Source: Pseudomonas sp. v388
Lineage (GTDB): Bacteria; Pseudomonadota; Gammaproteobacteria; Pseudomonadales; Pseudomonadaceae
Assembly (NCBI RefSeq): GCF_003935425.1
Contig: NZ_RHQN01000001.1
Coordinates: forward strand, 496,001 to 560,000
Direction of reading: 5' to 3'
DNA length: 64,000 bases
Made by a program: the position numbers and the translations under genes. Shown here in pieces: positions 62,860 through 64,000 of the stretch (position 1 is its first letter; each line of letters opens with the position of its first letter). The notes beneath the pieces are model-generated. The model ran no database searches. It saw nothing but the letters and a program-made list of their open reading frames with translations, and was not told the origin of the DNA.

Positions 62860-64000
62860 CTAGTGGGGTGCTTTCAACGGCCCCGCTGAAGTCCCGACGC
62901 TCGTATGCGCATCCAGGCTCTGACGCACAGCTTCGACTTGCTGCTGAGAAACCTCGCTCGCCTGGTTAGACCAGGCTTTCCTGATGAATGTAGCAAGCTC
63001 GGCGGCTTCATGATCATTCAATCGCCATGCAAATCCAGGCATAGGCAGGACTGATGGAGCTCTTTCTGTGGAAGGCGTCTTGGTGCCTGCCAAGATGACT
63101 TGAATGAGCGCAGTCGGATTTTCTGCGTTGACCACAGAAGCACCGTCAAGCTTCGGGAACACCTTGGGCGCACCATTGCCCGCCACAAAGTGACACGCGC
63201 CACAGTTGTCCAGATAGAGTCGCTCTCCCAAATTCAAATCTTTGGCAGCGGTGAGCTTCTTGATAGTCGCGTCGGTGCGCTGTGCTAGGTACTGATAGGG
63301 TTGCGGGCTGCCAGCTAGAGACTTGAGGTATGCCGCAATGGCATTTAGGTCAGCGTCGGTCATGTGCGACGTACTGTTGGCCACGACATCCGTCATTTCT
63401 CCTGCAACGGAAGCCTGAGCGTTGCGACCCATTCCTAAGTAGTCGACCAGCTCTTCCTGTGTCCAGTGCTGCACGCCGCGCAATGCCGGTACCGCCCATC
63501 CATTGAGCTCTGACCCGGTCAGATAGGTCTTGGACGAAGCATCCAGACCTTTTTCCTGCATGGTTAGCGCCCTTGGTGTATGGCAGGAGCCACAATGTCC
63601 CAAGCCCTCTACCAGATAAGCGCCCCGAGCGATATCGCCAGCCCCGACAGCAGCCATTTTCAGCGAAGAGGCGGCTGCTTCAGGAGAGGGTGAAAAGAAC
63701 GTACGCCAATAAGCGAGCGGCCAGCGAAGCGACAGCGGCCAAGGTATGTCGTTAGTTTTGTTCGCCTGCTTGACGGGCGTTACACCGTTCATGAAATACG
63801 CGTAGAGCGCCTGTGTATCCTCGACGGTAGTACTTGCATACGATGGGAACGGCATAGCAGGATAGAGTGCACTTCCATCGTGACCGACACCACGGCGCAC
63901 CGCTCGCTCGAAAGCTCCGTACGTCCAGTTTCCGATCCCGGTTTCTTTGTCGGGAGTGATGTTGGTGGAGTAGATCGTACCAATTGGCGATTTGATGCCA
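62860..64000 (-). CDS. Multihaem cytochrome c subunit of a membrane dehydrogenase, C-terminal part
   Basis: The frame is open to the right edge of the window, so the start lies outside; about 380 residues are visible. Two CxxCH haem sites are seen, HCGSCHTPRA and NCGACHFVAG; a third, near the N-terminus, would lie beyond the edge. 'SPIGTIYSTNITPDKETGIGNWTYGAFERAVRRGV' and 'LYPAMPFPSYA' are typical of the cytochrome subunit of gluconate, alcohol or nicotinate/isoquinoline dehydrogenases, which pass electrons to the respiratory chain in the periplasm. Confidence 0.9.
   Translation of the reverse strand, partial: GIKSPIGTIYSTNITPDKETGIGNWTYGAFERAVRRGVGHDGSALYPAMPFPSYASTTVEDTQALYAYFMNGVTPVKQANKTNDIPWPLSLRWPLAYWRTFFSPSPEAAASSLKMAAVGAGDIARGAYLVEGLGHCGSCHTPRALTMQEKGLDASSKTYLTGSELNGWAVPALRGVQHWTQEELVDYLGMGRNAQASVAGEMTDVVANSTSHMTDADLNAIAAYLKSLAGSPQPYQYLAQRTDATIKKLTAAKDLNLGERLYLDNCGACHFVAGNGAPKVFPKLDGASVVNAENPTALIQVILAGTKTPSTERAPSVLPMPGFAWRLNDHEAAELATFIRKAWSNQASEVSQQQVEAVRQSLDAHTSVGTSAGPLKAPH

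Noticed and set aside
1-64000. CRISPR array or rRNA/tRNA genes
   Set aside because: No regularly spaced repeat series and no recognisable rRNA or tRNA sequence were seen on reading through; a dedicated search was not possible.

Overview
The window looks like a chromosomal accessory/catabolic region of a Pseudomonas (putida/fluorescens-type gammaproteobacterium). The evidence is an OprD porin, a MexAB-OprM/TtgABC-type efflux operon, several LysR regulators, DszC/SfnB-type flavoproteins, sigma-54 promoters and moderately high GC. No rRNA, tRNA, CRISPR array or intact transposase was recognised.

Layout. (1) 1-3.5 kb: the right part of a prokaryotic Argonaute-like pPIWI-RE island, consisting of the C-terminus of a DinG-like helicase, a pPIWI-RE N-terminal/MID protein, and a separate RNase H-fold protein. 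(2) 3.6-8.7 kb: gene-poor accessory DNA with small orphans (an XRE regulator, an AbrB-like protein, a DUF3892 protein, an NTF2-like protein) and a 567-aa protein with an N-terminal HNH-type domain. (3) 9-25 kb: two divergent arms that look like one organosulfur acquisition system. They hold a dipeptide/glutathione-type ABC importer with its binding protein, two DszC/SfnB-like flavin monooxygenases, two luciferase-like (LLM) monooxygenases, an NTF2-like protein, two four-domain rhodanese paralogues and an OprD porin. (4) 25-42 kb: a large CoA-thioester catabolic cluster. A ten-gene operon (40.4 to 29.4 kb, minus strand) holds CoA transferases, an acid-CoA ligase, an acyl-CoA dehydrogenase, a MenB/BadI-like ring hydrolase, several 3-hydroxyacyl-CoA dehydrogenases, a quinone-oxidoreductase-like reductase and an SDR. 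A satellite set holds an enoyl-CoA hydratase, an SDR, a TetR regulator and an MHS-type importer. A sigma-54 activator (40.6-42.2 kb) stands next to the operon, and I can read a sigma-54 (-24/-12) promoter in front of each of the four transcription units. The gene set resembles cyclohexanecarboxylate degradation (AliA/AliB/BadK/BadH/BadI) leading to pimeloyl-CoA. (5) 42.3-45 kb: a truncated LysR, an intact LysR and a divergent LLM oxidoreductase. (6) 45.2-51 kb: a tripartite RND efflux operon with no local repressor. (7) 51.4-61.7 kb: a secreted double SnoaL protein, then a LysR-controlled MFS/SDR/TIM-barrel operon, a polar amino-acid ABC importer and a class III aminotransferase. (8) 62-64 kb: a LuxR-type regulator and the C-terminal part of a multihaem cytochrome c subunit running off the right edge.

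The most interesting items are the split pPIWI-RE gene, where a -1 shift on a GGGG run would restore one protein; the twin rhodanese/DszC-like/LLM cluster with a shared palindromic motif; and the sigma-54-wired putative alicyclic-acid ring-cleavage regulon. Functional assignments rest on family signatures read by eye. No alignment or database search was run.
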